This document shows positions 1-7,975 of a stretch of 64,000 nucleotides of DNA, piece by piece. The notes below the pieces were generated by a model. The model saw only the letters and a list, made by a program, of their open reading frames with translations, was not told the DNA's origin and ran no database searches. The stretch is from Syntrophobacteraceae bacterium (lineage in GTDB: Bacteria; Desulfobacterota; Syntrophobacteria; Syntrophobacterales; Syntrophobacteraceae): the NCBI GenBank assembly GCA_025453975.1, contig JALOPI010000002.1, positions 62,001 to 126,000 of the forward strand, in the 5' to 3' direction. Numbering within the stretch: the stretch's first letter is position 1; every line of letters begins with the position of its first letter. The translations under genes and the position numbers were made by a program.

Positions 1-197
1 CGCAGCAGAACGTGTGCATGGTTGATCATCAATGCCCAGGCATAAACGGGAGCTGCCATGACTTCCGACAGCTCACCCAGACGTTGAACGAAGAACCCGC
101 GGTCCTCGTCGTCATCCACGATCCGGCGTCTTTCGATGCCGCGGACGATCACGTGATGCAGCGTGCCTGGGGCATCCAGGCGCTCCCGTCTCGGCAT
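1..197 (-). CDS. REP-associated tyrosine transposase (RAYT, Y1/IS200-like), partial
   Basis: Read by eye on the minus strand from an ATG at 197; not in the ORF track because it runs off the left edge. The N-terminus MPRRERLDAPGTLHHVIVRG is the signature opening of RAYT/TnpA-REP proteins, and NHAHVLL near the cut end fits the HUH metal-binding motif of Y1 transposases. These enzymes act on single-stranded DNA at REP hairpins. About 65 N-terminal residues are present; the catalytic tyrosine would lie outside the window. The overlapping plus-strand ORF at 12-242 is a shadow. Confidence 0.85.
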   Translation of the reverse strand, partial: MPRRERLDAPGTLHHVIVRGIERRRIVDDDEDRGFFVQRLGELSEVMAAPVYAWALMINHAHVLL

Positions 198-248
198 GGA
201 GGCTCCCTCATGTGCATGGTTGAGTGCTCTGAAGCAGCGTAAGGCAAT

Positions 249-1352
249 TTAGTCCACTTTGTCAACAACGTCCCCTAAGGGGTGGAGCTGGCCGATGTCC
301 ATGATGATGACGCTGGAGGCGTCGATGGACCGGGCTGCCGTGACTCGTTTCAGGTCCAGGATGGGGTAACCGATGGGCTCGTTGCCGAGGCGGAAGGCCC
401 CCCACTGGGTGGGGATCATGGTGCGAGCCCCGAGATCTTCGAAAGCGTCGAGGACTTCCGGGGCGTTCATGTGGGCGTAGTGCATGAACCAGCGCGGATG
501 GTAGGCGGTCAGTGGCAGCAGCGCCAGGTCGATCCCGGGATATCGGCGGCCGATCTCGCGGTAGCCGATGAAATAGCCGCTGTCCCCCCCGAAGTACACC
601 GTGCGCTCCGGGGTGATGATGAGAAAGCTGGCCCATAAGGACTTGTTCCTTCCCTGTCCGATGCGACGGGACCAGTGCTGGGCGGGAAGGCACACGATGC
701 GGATGCCGTTGCCGGCATCGACGGTCTGCCACCAATCCATTTCCACTGGCTGGATCCCCGTGTAATCCCGAATGAGCCCCGCCAGTCCCAGGGGGGCGTA
801 AATGCGTCGGGCTCCCGCCGGCAGAGCCTGGAGGGTCGCCTTGTCCAGGTGATCGTAGTGATTGTGGCTCAGGATGACATGGAGCACGCCGGGCAGGCCC
901 CGAAGCTCCTCGAGGGTCAGGGCCGGAGGAGTGAGGCGCCTGGGCAACAGCGCCCGCTCTGAAAGCATGGGATCCAGCAGCCAGTAGTCGCCGCCGAGCC
1001 TCAGGAGAAAGGACCCGTGTCCGAGCCAGGCCACGAAATCTCCGTTGGGCATGGCTTCGATTCTGGCTCTGAGCTCTGGTATGAAAGCCGGCTGGAAGGA
1101 TTCTTCCTCGGGGGTATACGGATCCCCGGGGGTGAGTCGCCATCGGAGGAGTCTGATGAAGCCTCCATGAGGCACTTCCGTCCAGGGATTGAAGAAGCGG
1201 CCGTCCCGATCATGGAGTGCGTAGAGCCCTTCGGGGACGGCGGATTCGACCTGCCTTCGCCAGCGGGCCTCGTCGAAGGGCGGGGGAGCGAGGAATGTGC
1301 AGGAGCTCCCCATCACGGCCAGAAAAAGCATCAGAGCCTTTACAACGTCCAT
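249..1352 (-). CDS. MBL-fold metallohydrolase, predicted lipoprotein (RomA/NAPE-PLD-like)
   Basis: 367 aa. The N-terminus is a hydrophobic signal followed by GSSC, a plausible lipobox, so the mature protein is probably lipid-anchored. The motif HNHYDHLD is the HxHxDH zinc-binding signature of the metallo-beta-lactamase fold. The stretches WLGHGSFLL and PTQWGAFRLGNEP are typical of the branch annotated as RomA-like or N-acyl-phosphatidylethanolamine phospholipase D-like hydrolases. The substrate cannot be told from sequence. It is divergent from the peptidase gene at 1616 and has only a weak ribosome binding site before the ATG. Confidence 0.8.
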   Translation of the reverse strand: MDVVKALMLFLAVMGSSCTFLAPPPFDEARWRRQVESAVPEGLYALHDRDGRFFNPWTEVPHGGFIRLLRWRLTPGDPYTPEEESFQPAFIPELRARIEAMPNGDFVAWLGHGSFLLRLGGDYWLLDPMLSERALLPRRLTPPALTLEELRGLPGVLHVILSHNHYDHLDKATLQALPAGARRIYAPLGLAGLIRDYTGIQPVEMDWWQTVDAGNGIRIVCLPAQHWSRRIGQGRNKSLWASFLIITPERTVYFGGDSGYFIGYREIGRRYPGIDLALLPLTAYHPRWFMHYAHMNAPEVLDAFEDLGARTMIPTQWGAFRLGNEPIGYPILDLKRVTAARSIDASSVIIMDIGQLHPLGDVVDKVD

Positions 1353-1615
1353 GGTTTTCTGCTTTCATTGTCGAGGCACCGGGCAGGGTCTTCCAGCGTT
1401 CCCATGAATCCGGACCGGTGCCGGGTGCGTGTGGCGCACGAGCCGCGGGACGCCCGCTGCAATGGTCCGTGCCAGCATGATAGGAACGGAGGGTGTGGAT
1501 GGAAACCCCGGCTTGCAGCGTGGGGATTGGAGGATTGGTCTGGGAAGGACGCGGTTCCCGAGGTTGAAGCACGGCGGCCGGATCATGAACTGTCGTTATT
1601 AAAATGGGGAAAGTC

Positions 1616-3766
1616 ATGGAGCGCCTGCTTATCGTTTACAGGGGCCGAGGGCGATTCAAGCCGTCCTACCTCCTCTTCATGCTCCCGGTGATCAGCTGCC
1701 TGGCTCTGGGCCCGGCTCCACATCCAGCCGAAGCCTCTTTTCCAGACCGTCACCAGCTGCAGGTCCAGTTGCGCCTGGAGGAAAGGAGCATCGCCGTCGC
1801 GTGTGACATCATCCTGAGCTCTCGCCCCGATGATCACCTGAGCGTCCACATCGCTCCCCGTGCCAGGGTGCGGTCCGCGTGGGTGGCGGGCGCTGCGGCG
1901 CCCTTCACTTTCGAGGCCGGCGAGCTGCTCATCCCGCTGCCACCGTCTCGCGGAGCCGATCCAGTGACGGTGCGTTTCTCCTACGAAGCCGTTTTCGACG
2001 ATCCATTGCCCAATGATCCCCTGAGCACTGACAACCCTGGATTCGGAGTCACGGGGACGATTGGCCCGCAAGGGGCTTTTCTGCTTCCCGGCTGCGGGTG
2101 GTATCCCAGGATTGCCGGACGTCCGGCATCGGTACTCCTGGAGGTGGCCGCTCCCCGGGGGATTTACGCCGTTACCGCCGGCCGGCTCATCGGGCACCAG
2201 GAGCGCGGTGACCAAAGCCTTTCCACCTGGGAGATCGAGCCTGTCGTGGAGGGGGTGGCCCTATCGGCCGGTCCCTACGTTGTGGAGTCTCGGAACACCG
2301 GGAAGGTGCCGGTCTACACCTACCTGTTTCCCGAGAGCGCTCACCTTTCGGCCCGATATCTCGAAGCCGCGGCATGGCATCTGGATTTCCACGAGGCCCT
2401 GCACGGCCCCTATGCATTTCCAAAATTTGCCATTGTCGAGAATTTCTTCCCCACGGGATACGGGTTTCCCTCCTATACGCTCCTGGGCACGACCGTGCTG
2501 AGGCTGCCCTTCATTCCGGACACCAGCCTGAAGCATGAGGTGGCGCACAACTGGTGGGGCAACGGGGTCCTGGTGGCCCGCGAATCGGGCAACTGGGCCG
2601 AAGGGCTGACGACCTACGTGGCCGATTATCTGAGGGAGGAGCGCTCCTCGGCGGAGGAAGGGCTGAGGTACCGCCGGCAGATCCTCCAGGAGTATGCGGC
2701 GCTGGCCGCCTCAAACGAGGACTTCCCTCTCTCCCGGTTCCTGGGACGCACGAGCCCGGCGACCCGGGCCGTGGGGTATGGCAAGTCGGCCTTCGTTTTC
2801 CACATGATCCGTCAGCGGATCGGAGACGATCGCTTCTGGCGGTCGCTCCAGCGCCTCTACCGCGAGCGGCTGTTTCAGGAGACTTCCTGGGAGGACCTCA
2901 GACAGGTTTTCACCGAAACGGGGGCCTGGAGCCCCGCGGAGTCCAGGAGGTTTTTTGACCAGTGGGTTCAGCAGGCCGGCGCCCCCCGACTCGAGCTCCG
3001 TGAAGTCCGTCGGCGGCAGGTGGATGGTGGATGGACCGCCGAAGGGGTTCTGGCGCAGCCCGGATCTTCCTACGACCTCAGATTTCCCCTGCAGCTGGAG
3101 ACGGACGGAGGCGTGGAAAAACAGGTCATTTTCATACATGGCGGCTCAGCGGCCTTCAGCTTCCGGTCGCCCCATCGGCCGGAGCGGCTGGTGGGGGACC
3201 CCGAGGCTCACGTCCTCAGGCACCTCGCCCCCGAGGAAGTCCCTCCCTCCGTCAACAGCGTCAAGGGCTCGCGAAGCCTCGTGGCCGTTCTGGCCTCATC
3301 GGCCGGCGCCGGCGTCGAGCAGACGTTCCAGGCCTTTTTGGAAAGCCTGGGCCAGGGCAGCGCTCCGATGTCGAGGGAGGACCGGTTGAAGCCTTCCGAC
3401 GTGGAAGGTCGGGACGTGGTCCTCTTTGGAAGGCCCAGGCCGGAAACCCTCCAGTGGCTCCTCCCCTCGCGTCCCAACGGGATCCAGCTCTCGGGGGACG
3501 GGTTCTCCTACGAGGGACAGGAAGCCGAAGGATCCGGCGACTGCCTTTTCGGCGTCTTCAAGGATCCATTGCGGAAAGGCAGCCTGACGGCTCTCTTTTA
3601 TCCCCTGGAGGATACCTCCGCCGAATCCGTAACCGCCGCCGTCCGCAAGATCACTCATTACGGAAAGTACAGCGTCCTCACCTTCGCGGACGGAGCCAAC
3701 TGCGGCAAGGCCATCTGGCCCGTGACCGAATCCCCCCTCATCTTCACGTTCAAGGATGCCCCATGA
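1616..3766 (+). CDS. M1-like gluzincin metallopeptidase, secreted
   Basis: About 716 aa. I chose the ATG at 1616 because GGGGAAAG precedes it at suitable spacing; the track start at 1604 lacks such a site. A signal peptide (LLFMLPVISCLALG region, Ala-rich cleavage zone) precedes the mature protein. The zinc motif HEVAHNWWGNG followed by NWAEGL matches the HExxH...E arrangement of M1 aminopeptidases, with 17 rather than the usual 18 residues between the second His and the Glu. The first ~230 residues fit the beta-rich N-terminal region; the last ~200 look non-catalytic. It overlaps the next gene by ATGA, so the two are probably co-translated. Confidence 0.82.
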   Translation: MERLLIVYRGRGRFKPSYLLFMLPVISCLALGPAPHPAEASFPDRHQLQVQLRLEERSIAVACDIILSSRPDDHLSVHIAPRARVRSAWVAGAAAPFTFEAGELLIPLPPSRGADPVTVRFSYEAVFDDPLPNDPLSTDNPGFGVTGTIGPQGAFLLPGCGWYPRIAGRPASVLLEVAAPRGIYAVTAGRLIGHQERGDQSLSTWEIEPVVEGVALSAGPYVVESRNTGKVPVYTYLFPESAHLSARYLEAAAWHLDFHEALHGPYAFPKFAIVENFFPTGYGFPSYTLLGTTVLRLPFIPDTSLKHEVAHNWWGNGVLVARESGNWAEGLTTYVADYLREERSSAEEGLRYRRQILQEYAALAASNEDFPLSRFLGRTSPATRAVGYGKSAFVFHMIRQRIGDDRFWRSLQRLYRERLFQETSWEDLRQVFTETGAWSPAESRRFFDQWVQQAGAPRLELREVRRRQVDGGWTAEGVLAQPGSSYDLRFPLQLETDGGVEKQVIFIHGGSAAFSFRSPHRPERLVGDPEAHVLRHLAPEEVPPSVNSVKGSRSLVAVLASSAGAGVEQTFQAFLESLGQGSAPMSREDRLKPSDVEGRDVVLFGRPRPETLQWLLPSRPNGIQLSGDGFSYEGQEAEGSGDCLFGVFKDPLRKGSLTALFYPLEDTSAESVTAAVRKITHYGKYSVLTFADGANCGKAIWPVTESPLIFTFKDAP

Positions 3767-4614
3767 CCCTGACGAGGTGCGGCTCCATTCTGCTGTTCTT
3801 GAGTCTGCTCCTGCCCGGGCATTCCCGTGCCTGGTCGAGTCTTTCCCTTTGGGATGTGTCCATGGGGAAGGAGATGTCCCTGGAGCAGTTCCTGGCCGAG
3901 CTGAGACCCTCCAGCATGGTGCTGGTGGGGGAGCAGCACGGCCAGGCGGACCACCATGCCGCTCAGCTCCAGATCATCCTGGCGCTGCACCGGTCGGGGA
4001 AACCGCTGGCAGTGGCGCTGGAGATGTTTGAGCATCGGAGCCAGGCCGTCCTCGACCAGTGGGTGGCCGGCCAGATGGATGAGAGCTCGTTCGTGCCTCG
4101 CTTCAGGGCCAACTGGGGTGACAACTGGCCGCATTATCGCGAGATCTTCATTGCCTGCCGCGACAGGGGAATCCCCATGGTGGGGGTCAACGTCCCCCGC
4201 GAGATCACCTCCCAGGTGGCCAGAAGCGGCTTTTCGTCCCTGGAGCCCGAGCAGCTTGGCCTTTTGCCGCGGGTATCCTGTCGCGTGGATCCTGAATACC
4301 TGGAGCTCATGCGTCAGGCCCATGGGCACGGTCAAGGGGGGGATGAGGCTTTCACTCGTTTCTGCGAGGCCCAGCTGGTCTGGGACACCTCCATGGCCGT
4401 CTATTCCCTCGATTACCTCAAGCGGAATCCCGAACGGACGGTGATCCTCCTGACGGGCTCCGTCCACGCCTGGAAGAAGGGGGTTCCCGCCCAAATGCAG
4501 CGACTGAGCCCGGGCACGGGCTTCAAGGTGATCCTTCCCGAAACCGCCGGGCGTTTTGAAAAGGCGAGCGTAACCCCGGCGGATGCAGACTATTTGATCC
4601 TCGTGGGCCGCTGA
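3763..4614 (+). CDS. ChaN-family (DUF399) protein, exported
   Basis: 283 aa. The start ATG overlaps the stop of the upstream peptidase (ATGA), which is why the track shows it only inside a longer shadow ORF starting at 3031. It begins with a hydrophobic signal segment (GSILLFLSLLLPG). GEQHGQADHHAAQ and LAVALEMFEHRSQ are the hallmark segments of the ChaN/DUF399 family, whose studied member ChaN of Campylobacter binds heme in the periplasm; LLTGSVHAW near the C-terminus is also conserved. A heme or iron role is inferred from the family; the pairing with a secreted peptidase suggests work at the cell envelope. Confidence 0.85.
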   Translation: MTLTRCGSILLFLSLLLPGHSRAWSSLSLWDVSMGKEMSLEQFLAELRPSSMVLVGEQHGQADHHAAQLQIILALHRSGKPLAVALEMFEHRSQAVLDQWVAGQMDESSFVPRFRANWGDNWPHYREIFIACRDRGIPMVGVNVPREITSQVARSGFSSLEPEQLGLLPRVSCRVDPEYLELMRQAHGHGQGGDEAFTRFCEAQLVWDTSMAVYSLDYLKRNPERTVILLTGSVHAWKKGVPAQMQRLSPGTGFKVILPETAGRFEKASVTPADADYLILVGR

Positions 4615-4684
4615 TCCGGGGGCTTCTGGCTTCCCCTTCGTTCCGGCCGCCCCGGCGGGCCAGGGGTATCGACCTGATTCGGAG

Positions 4685-5359
4685 TCAGTATGCCGCAAGG
4701 AGCTTTCTGAGCTCGGCAGCCTCCGGAGGAGGTGCTGCCTGGCCGGACAGCAGAGCCTGAGCCGAAACAGCTTGGCCGTGGTAATCCCTGTTCTCATAGT
4801 CGTTGGCCGAGACCACGACACCTTCCAGGGATCCCTCCAGGGAAGGATCGGATATTTTTCCGTAATAGTAGATCGATGCGGTGGGGGCCGCTCCCACGAT
4901 GACCCGTCTGGGTCCCGGTGCCAAGGAAACGCTCGCCCCCAGGTAGACGTTTTCTCCCGACACCAGCGCGTTCAGGGCAGCGGCATCGTTGATCACCAGG
5001 ATGAATTCCCCCAGCACATCCTCGATCTCCCCGCCGAATCCCGCGCTTCCCGACGCCAGAGCGAAAGGACCGCTCCATCCCGCTGCCGTTCTCGCGACAA
5101 GGATCCCCTTGCTGCTCCTGCCGCTCAGCACTTGTCCCGTGCGGAGCCGGGGGGAAAGCTTATGGACGGTGAGGAAGGCAATCCCTCGAGCGCTGCGCAG
5201 GACCTGCCCGGGGATGGTGGGCTGGGGGCCGGCCTGAAATTGCTCCAGAATGGAAACGGCCCGGTCGACGTCATCCTGCATCCCGGAAGCACGGGCTGCC
5301 GTTGGGCTCGCTACCGCCACAAGAACCATCATGATTCCCATGATCCCGAAGCTCAGCAT
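4685..5359 (-). CDS. SYLF/Ysc84-domain lipid-binding protein, exported
   Basis: 224 aa from the ATG at 5359, which is preceded by CAGGAGGATGAGGTG, a strong ribosome binding site; the track start at 5383 lies upstream of it. A signal peptide (MLSFGIMGIMMVLVAVAS) is followed by a helical segment and the SYLF core: ARGIAFLTV, GKG-like SSKGILVAR, SAGFGGEIEDV, and a glycine-rich beta region with YYYGKISDPSLEGSLEGVVV. SYLF domains bind phosphoinositides in eukaryotes; bacterial members are periplasmic and of unclear role. Convergent with the ChaN-like gene. Confidence 0.85.
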   Translation of the reverse strand: MLSFGIMGIMMVLVAVASPTAARASGMQDDVDRAVSILEQFQAGPQPTIPGQVLRSARGIAFLTVHKLSPRLRTGQVLSGRSSKGILVARTAAGWSGPFALASGSAGFGGEIEDVLGEFILVINDAAALNALVSGENVYLGASVSLAPGPRRVIVGAAPTASIYYYGKISDPSLEGSLEGVVVSANDYENRDYHGQAVSAQALLSGQAAPPPEAAELRKLLAAY

Positions 5360-5756
5360 CACCTCATCCTCCTGTGGGCTCATCGTGAAAAGCGTTGCCG
5401 TAATGGATTCCTTCAGCGTCTCATGGAGTCATTCTCCGGGGGACCCGGCCTTGTGTCAATCGTCTTTTGGGAATCGGCGAGAGCATCCAGGTGGCATCCG
5501 TGGACTTCAGGGCTCATGACAAGGGCTCGAATCCACCGTGTCGCCCGCTGTCGGAAGCCGTATTGGTATTGACATGCGACGATGCGGCGGAATATATGGG
5601 CTCAAGAAAAAATTCTCAAAGTGAAGGGTCCCCGGGACATTCGTGCTCCCGGGAAAAGGGCCAGGGATGCAGCGGCCTCCAGGAATCGACCTGTGAGGTG
5701 GGCGCCCTCGCCTCGGGTGAAGGGTGAAGAAACTGATTCTGAAGGAGTGACGTCAC
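5360..5756. other. Intergenic region with a promoter for the 108-aa gene
   Basis: About 400 bases between divergent genes. The only signals I can support are a sigma70-like promoter at 5569-5598 and the AAGGAG ribosome binding site just before 5757. The ORFs in the track here have no coding character that I recognise. Confidence 0.5.
5569..5598 (+). promoter_or_regulatory. Candidate sigma70 promoter
   Basis: TTGACA, 18-base spacer, TATATG. It would give a leader of about 150 bases to the 108-aa gene. Confidence 0.45.
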
Positions 5757-6083
5757 ATGGCAGATTTTTACGTCAATATCCATTTGGATGATGAAAAGCT
5801 CGGCAAGGCTGAGGCAGCCGGTCTTTCCGGCGAGATCAAGGAAATCGACGGTAAGAAGACGATCCAGGTGGGCATGAGCAAGATGGATCAGAAGAAGCTG
5901 GTGAAGGGATTTCCCGGTCTGGCCTTCGATGCCGCCAACGCTTGCACGCTGCCTCCGGAGGCGGAGAACATCCTCATGGGCTTCGTTCTGGATCTCAAGA
6001 CGTCGGACGTGATGAAATACGCCATCATGAAGCTCTTCAACCCCTTGGCCGGCAAATCCCTGAGATCGGCCTCCTCGGCCTAG
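5757..6083 (+). CDS. Small protein of unknown function (108 aa)
   Basis: Strong ribosome binding site (GAAGGAGTGA) before the ATG. The product is soluble, mixed charge, with no signal peptide or Cys motif. The N-terminal 45 residues look beta-rich (DFYVNIHLDD, KTIQVGMSKM), then a helical part with a Met-rich stretch (ENILMGFVLDLKTSDVMKYA). I do not recognise a family. It stands alone between a divergent SYLF gene and a convergent kinase gene. Confidence 0.65.
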   Translation: MADFYVNIHLDDEKLGKAEAAGLSGEIKEIDGKKTIQVGMSKMDQKKLVKGFPGLAFDAANACTLPPEAENILMGFVLDLKTSDVMKYAIMKLFNPLAGKSLRSASSA

Positions 6084-6127
6084 TTCCGGAGCGAGGTTTC
6101 CAGTCGGTGCGCCGAACTGTAGTTGTT

Positions 6128-6153
6128 CCCTCTCCCCCGGACAGGGGAGAGGG
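6128..6153. repeat. Perfect 10-bp inverted repeat, REP-like hairpin
   Basis: CCCTCTCCCC, a 6-base loop, then GGGGAGAGGG. It lies between the convergent 108-aa gene and the kinase. There is no T-tract, so it is not a classic intrinsic terminator. GC-rich hairpins of this kind are the usual substrate of RAYT proteins, one of which is cut off at the left edge. Confidence 0.55.
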
Positions 6154-6275
6154 GGCTTCAAAATTCAAAGGGGCTCCCGTTTACCGCCGTCGCTGGAGCC
6201 ATGCGCGGAGGCGTTGCCGCGGATGCTCTTCGGCCATGGATCCGCGCGAATCGTTCCTCGATAGAGGGCCGTCCC

Positions 6276-7835
6276 TCATGCATTCCCCGGCGGTTCTGTC
6301 GATGCCGCGTCGAGGCATCGTCGGACCAGCCCCGCCAGCTGCCTGCGACCCAAGGGCTTCATGGCAACCTCTCGGACGCCCACCTCGCGGGCGGTTTCTT
6401 CCGTCAGTCGCTCGTTGAACCCCGTGCAGAGAATGAAGGGCATCCCGGGTCGCTCCCTGAGCATCTCCCGCGCCAGATCCACCCCCGTCATCTCCGGCAT
6501 GGTGAAGTCGGCAATGACCAGATCGTATGACCCCGGGTCGGACTGGAACAGCTCCAGGGCTTCCACGGCACTGGTTCGGGTTTTCACGTCGTACCCGAGC
6601 AGCAGCAGCATGGTCGCAACGGTCCTGGCCACCATCTCATCGTCGTCCACCAGGAGAATGCCCTCGGACCCCCCCGGCAGATCCTCATACGTGTCCGTGA
6701 GGCTCTCGGGCTCCACCTGGGCCGCAGGGAGGTAAATCTCAAAGACACTGCCTCGACCCGCCTCACTCCGGACCGCGATGGCTCCTCCATGCCGCTGGAC
6801 GATCCCGTGCACCACGGCCAGCCCCAGACCGGTTCCCTCGCCGGGAGCCTTGGTGGTGAAGTACGGTTCGAAGATGCGCCCCATCGTCTCCTCATTCATT
6901 CCACATCCAGAGTCCTCGACCCTGAGCCTCAGGTAAGCTCCCGGCTGCAGGTCCAGCTCGGACAAGGCGGCCATATCGCAGGGGGCCATGGATACGTTAC
7001 GGAGGGAGACCTGAAGGACGCCGCTGCCTGCCATGGCATGCGCCGCATTGGTGCAAAGATTGACGATGATCTGGTGGATCTGGGTTCCATCCACCAGGGC
7101 AGTGCCCTCCTCGATGTGCTGCCGGACCTCGATGGTGGCGGGCAGGGTGGCCTTCAGAAGCTTCAGGGCTTCCTTGACGACCGAATCGACGTTCATGGGG
7201 ATGATGGGCTGCTCGTGCTGATTTCGACTGAAGGCCAGGATCTGCCCGACGAGCTGGCGCGCACGGCCTCCGGCCCGGAGAACCTGCTCGAGGAGCTCCC
7301 GCTGGGGGGCATGGGTGCTCATGTCGCCCAGGACAATTTCGGTATAGCCGACGATGGGGGCCAGGATATTGTTGAAATCGTGGGCAATGCCGCCCGCCAG
7401 GGTCCCGATGGACTCGAGCCTCTGCGCCTGCGCCGCGCGGGCCTGGAGCTTTTCTCGCTCGGCGTGATGCTTGTACAGGGCGATCTCTATGGCGGACCGC
7501 AGCTCGCGATCCCCGAAAGGCTTGATGATGAAGCCATAGGGCTCCGCGCGCTTGGCCCGCTCGATGGTCACATCTTCCGAGAATGCGGTGAGAAAAATGA
7601 CGGGAAGGTTGAATCGACTGCGGACGGCTTCCGCGGTCTCGACTCCGTCCCGGGGGCCATCGATCCGGATGTCCATGAGGACCAGGTCGGGATGCCGGAG
7701 CGACACCATCTCGAGGCACTCCTCGCCACTGGTGGCCATGCCCACGGCCTGGTAGCCCATGGTCTCGAGCCGGTCCGAAATGTCCCGGGAAACGATGGCT
7801 TCGTCTTCGACCACGAGGATGCGCGGAGGCTTCAT
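6276..7835 (-). CDS. Hybrid signalling protein: REC - HisKA - HATPase - REC
   Basis: 519 aa from the ATG at 7835 (MKPPRILVVEDEA), which has GGGAG upstream; the track start at 7979 is a GTG whose 48 extra residues do not look conserved. The N-terminal receiver carries LVLMDIRIDG with the phospho-acceptor Asp. The H-box is GGIAHDFNNILAPIVGYTE, followed by an HATPase with GTGLGLAVVHGIV. A C-terminal receiver has ILLVDDDE and LVIADFTMPEMTG. No sensor or membrane segment is visible, so input probably comes by phosphorylation of the first receiver. It lies directly downstream of the HDOD-kinase gene and likely shares its transcript. Confidence 0.9.
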   Translation of the reverse strand: MKPPRILVVEDEAIVSRDISDRLETMGYQAVGMATSGEECLEMVSLRHPDLVLMDIRIDGPRDGVETAEAVRSRFNLPVIFLTAFSEDVTIERAKRAEPYGFIIKPFGDRELRSAIEIALYKHHAEREKLQARAAQAQRLESIGTLAGGIAHDFNNILAPIVGYTEIVLGDMSTHAPQRELLEQVLRAGGRARQLVGQILAFSRNQHEQPIIPMNVDSVVKEALKLLKATLPATIEVRQHIEEGTALVDGTQIHQIIVNLCTNAAHAMAGSGVLQVSLRNVSMAPCDMAALSELDLQPGAYLRLRVEDSGCGMNEETMGRIFEPYFTTKAPGEGTGLGLAVVHGIVQRHGGAIAVRSEAGRGSVFEIYLPAAQVEPESLTDTYEDLPGGSEGILLVDDDEMVARTVATMLLLLGYDVKTRTSAVEALELFQSDPGSYDLVIADFTMPEMTGVDLAREMLRERPGMPFILCTGFNERLTEETAREVGVREVAMKPLGRRQLAGLVRRCLDAASTEPPGNA

Positions 7836-7975
7836 GACGGATCTCCCGCACGATGGTCCCAATGTCCGGCCCTGAATCACTGAAGCCCTCCATTCAGGGG
7901 TGGTGTTCTCAGAGGAAGATATCTTGAGACCCTCCGTCGTGATGCCGCTGCCATGGCTGCTCCCATCGGGGAGGC

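Noticed and set aside
6789-7883. 364-aa plus-strand ORF opposite the REC-HK-REC gene
   Set aside because: Shadow of a clearly coding minus-strand gene.
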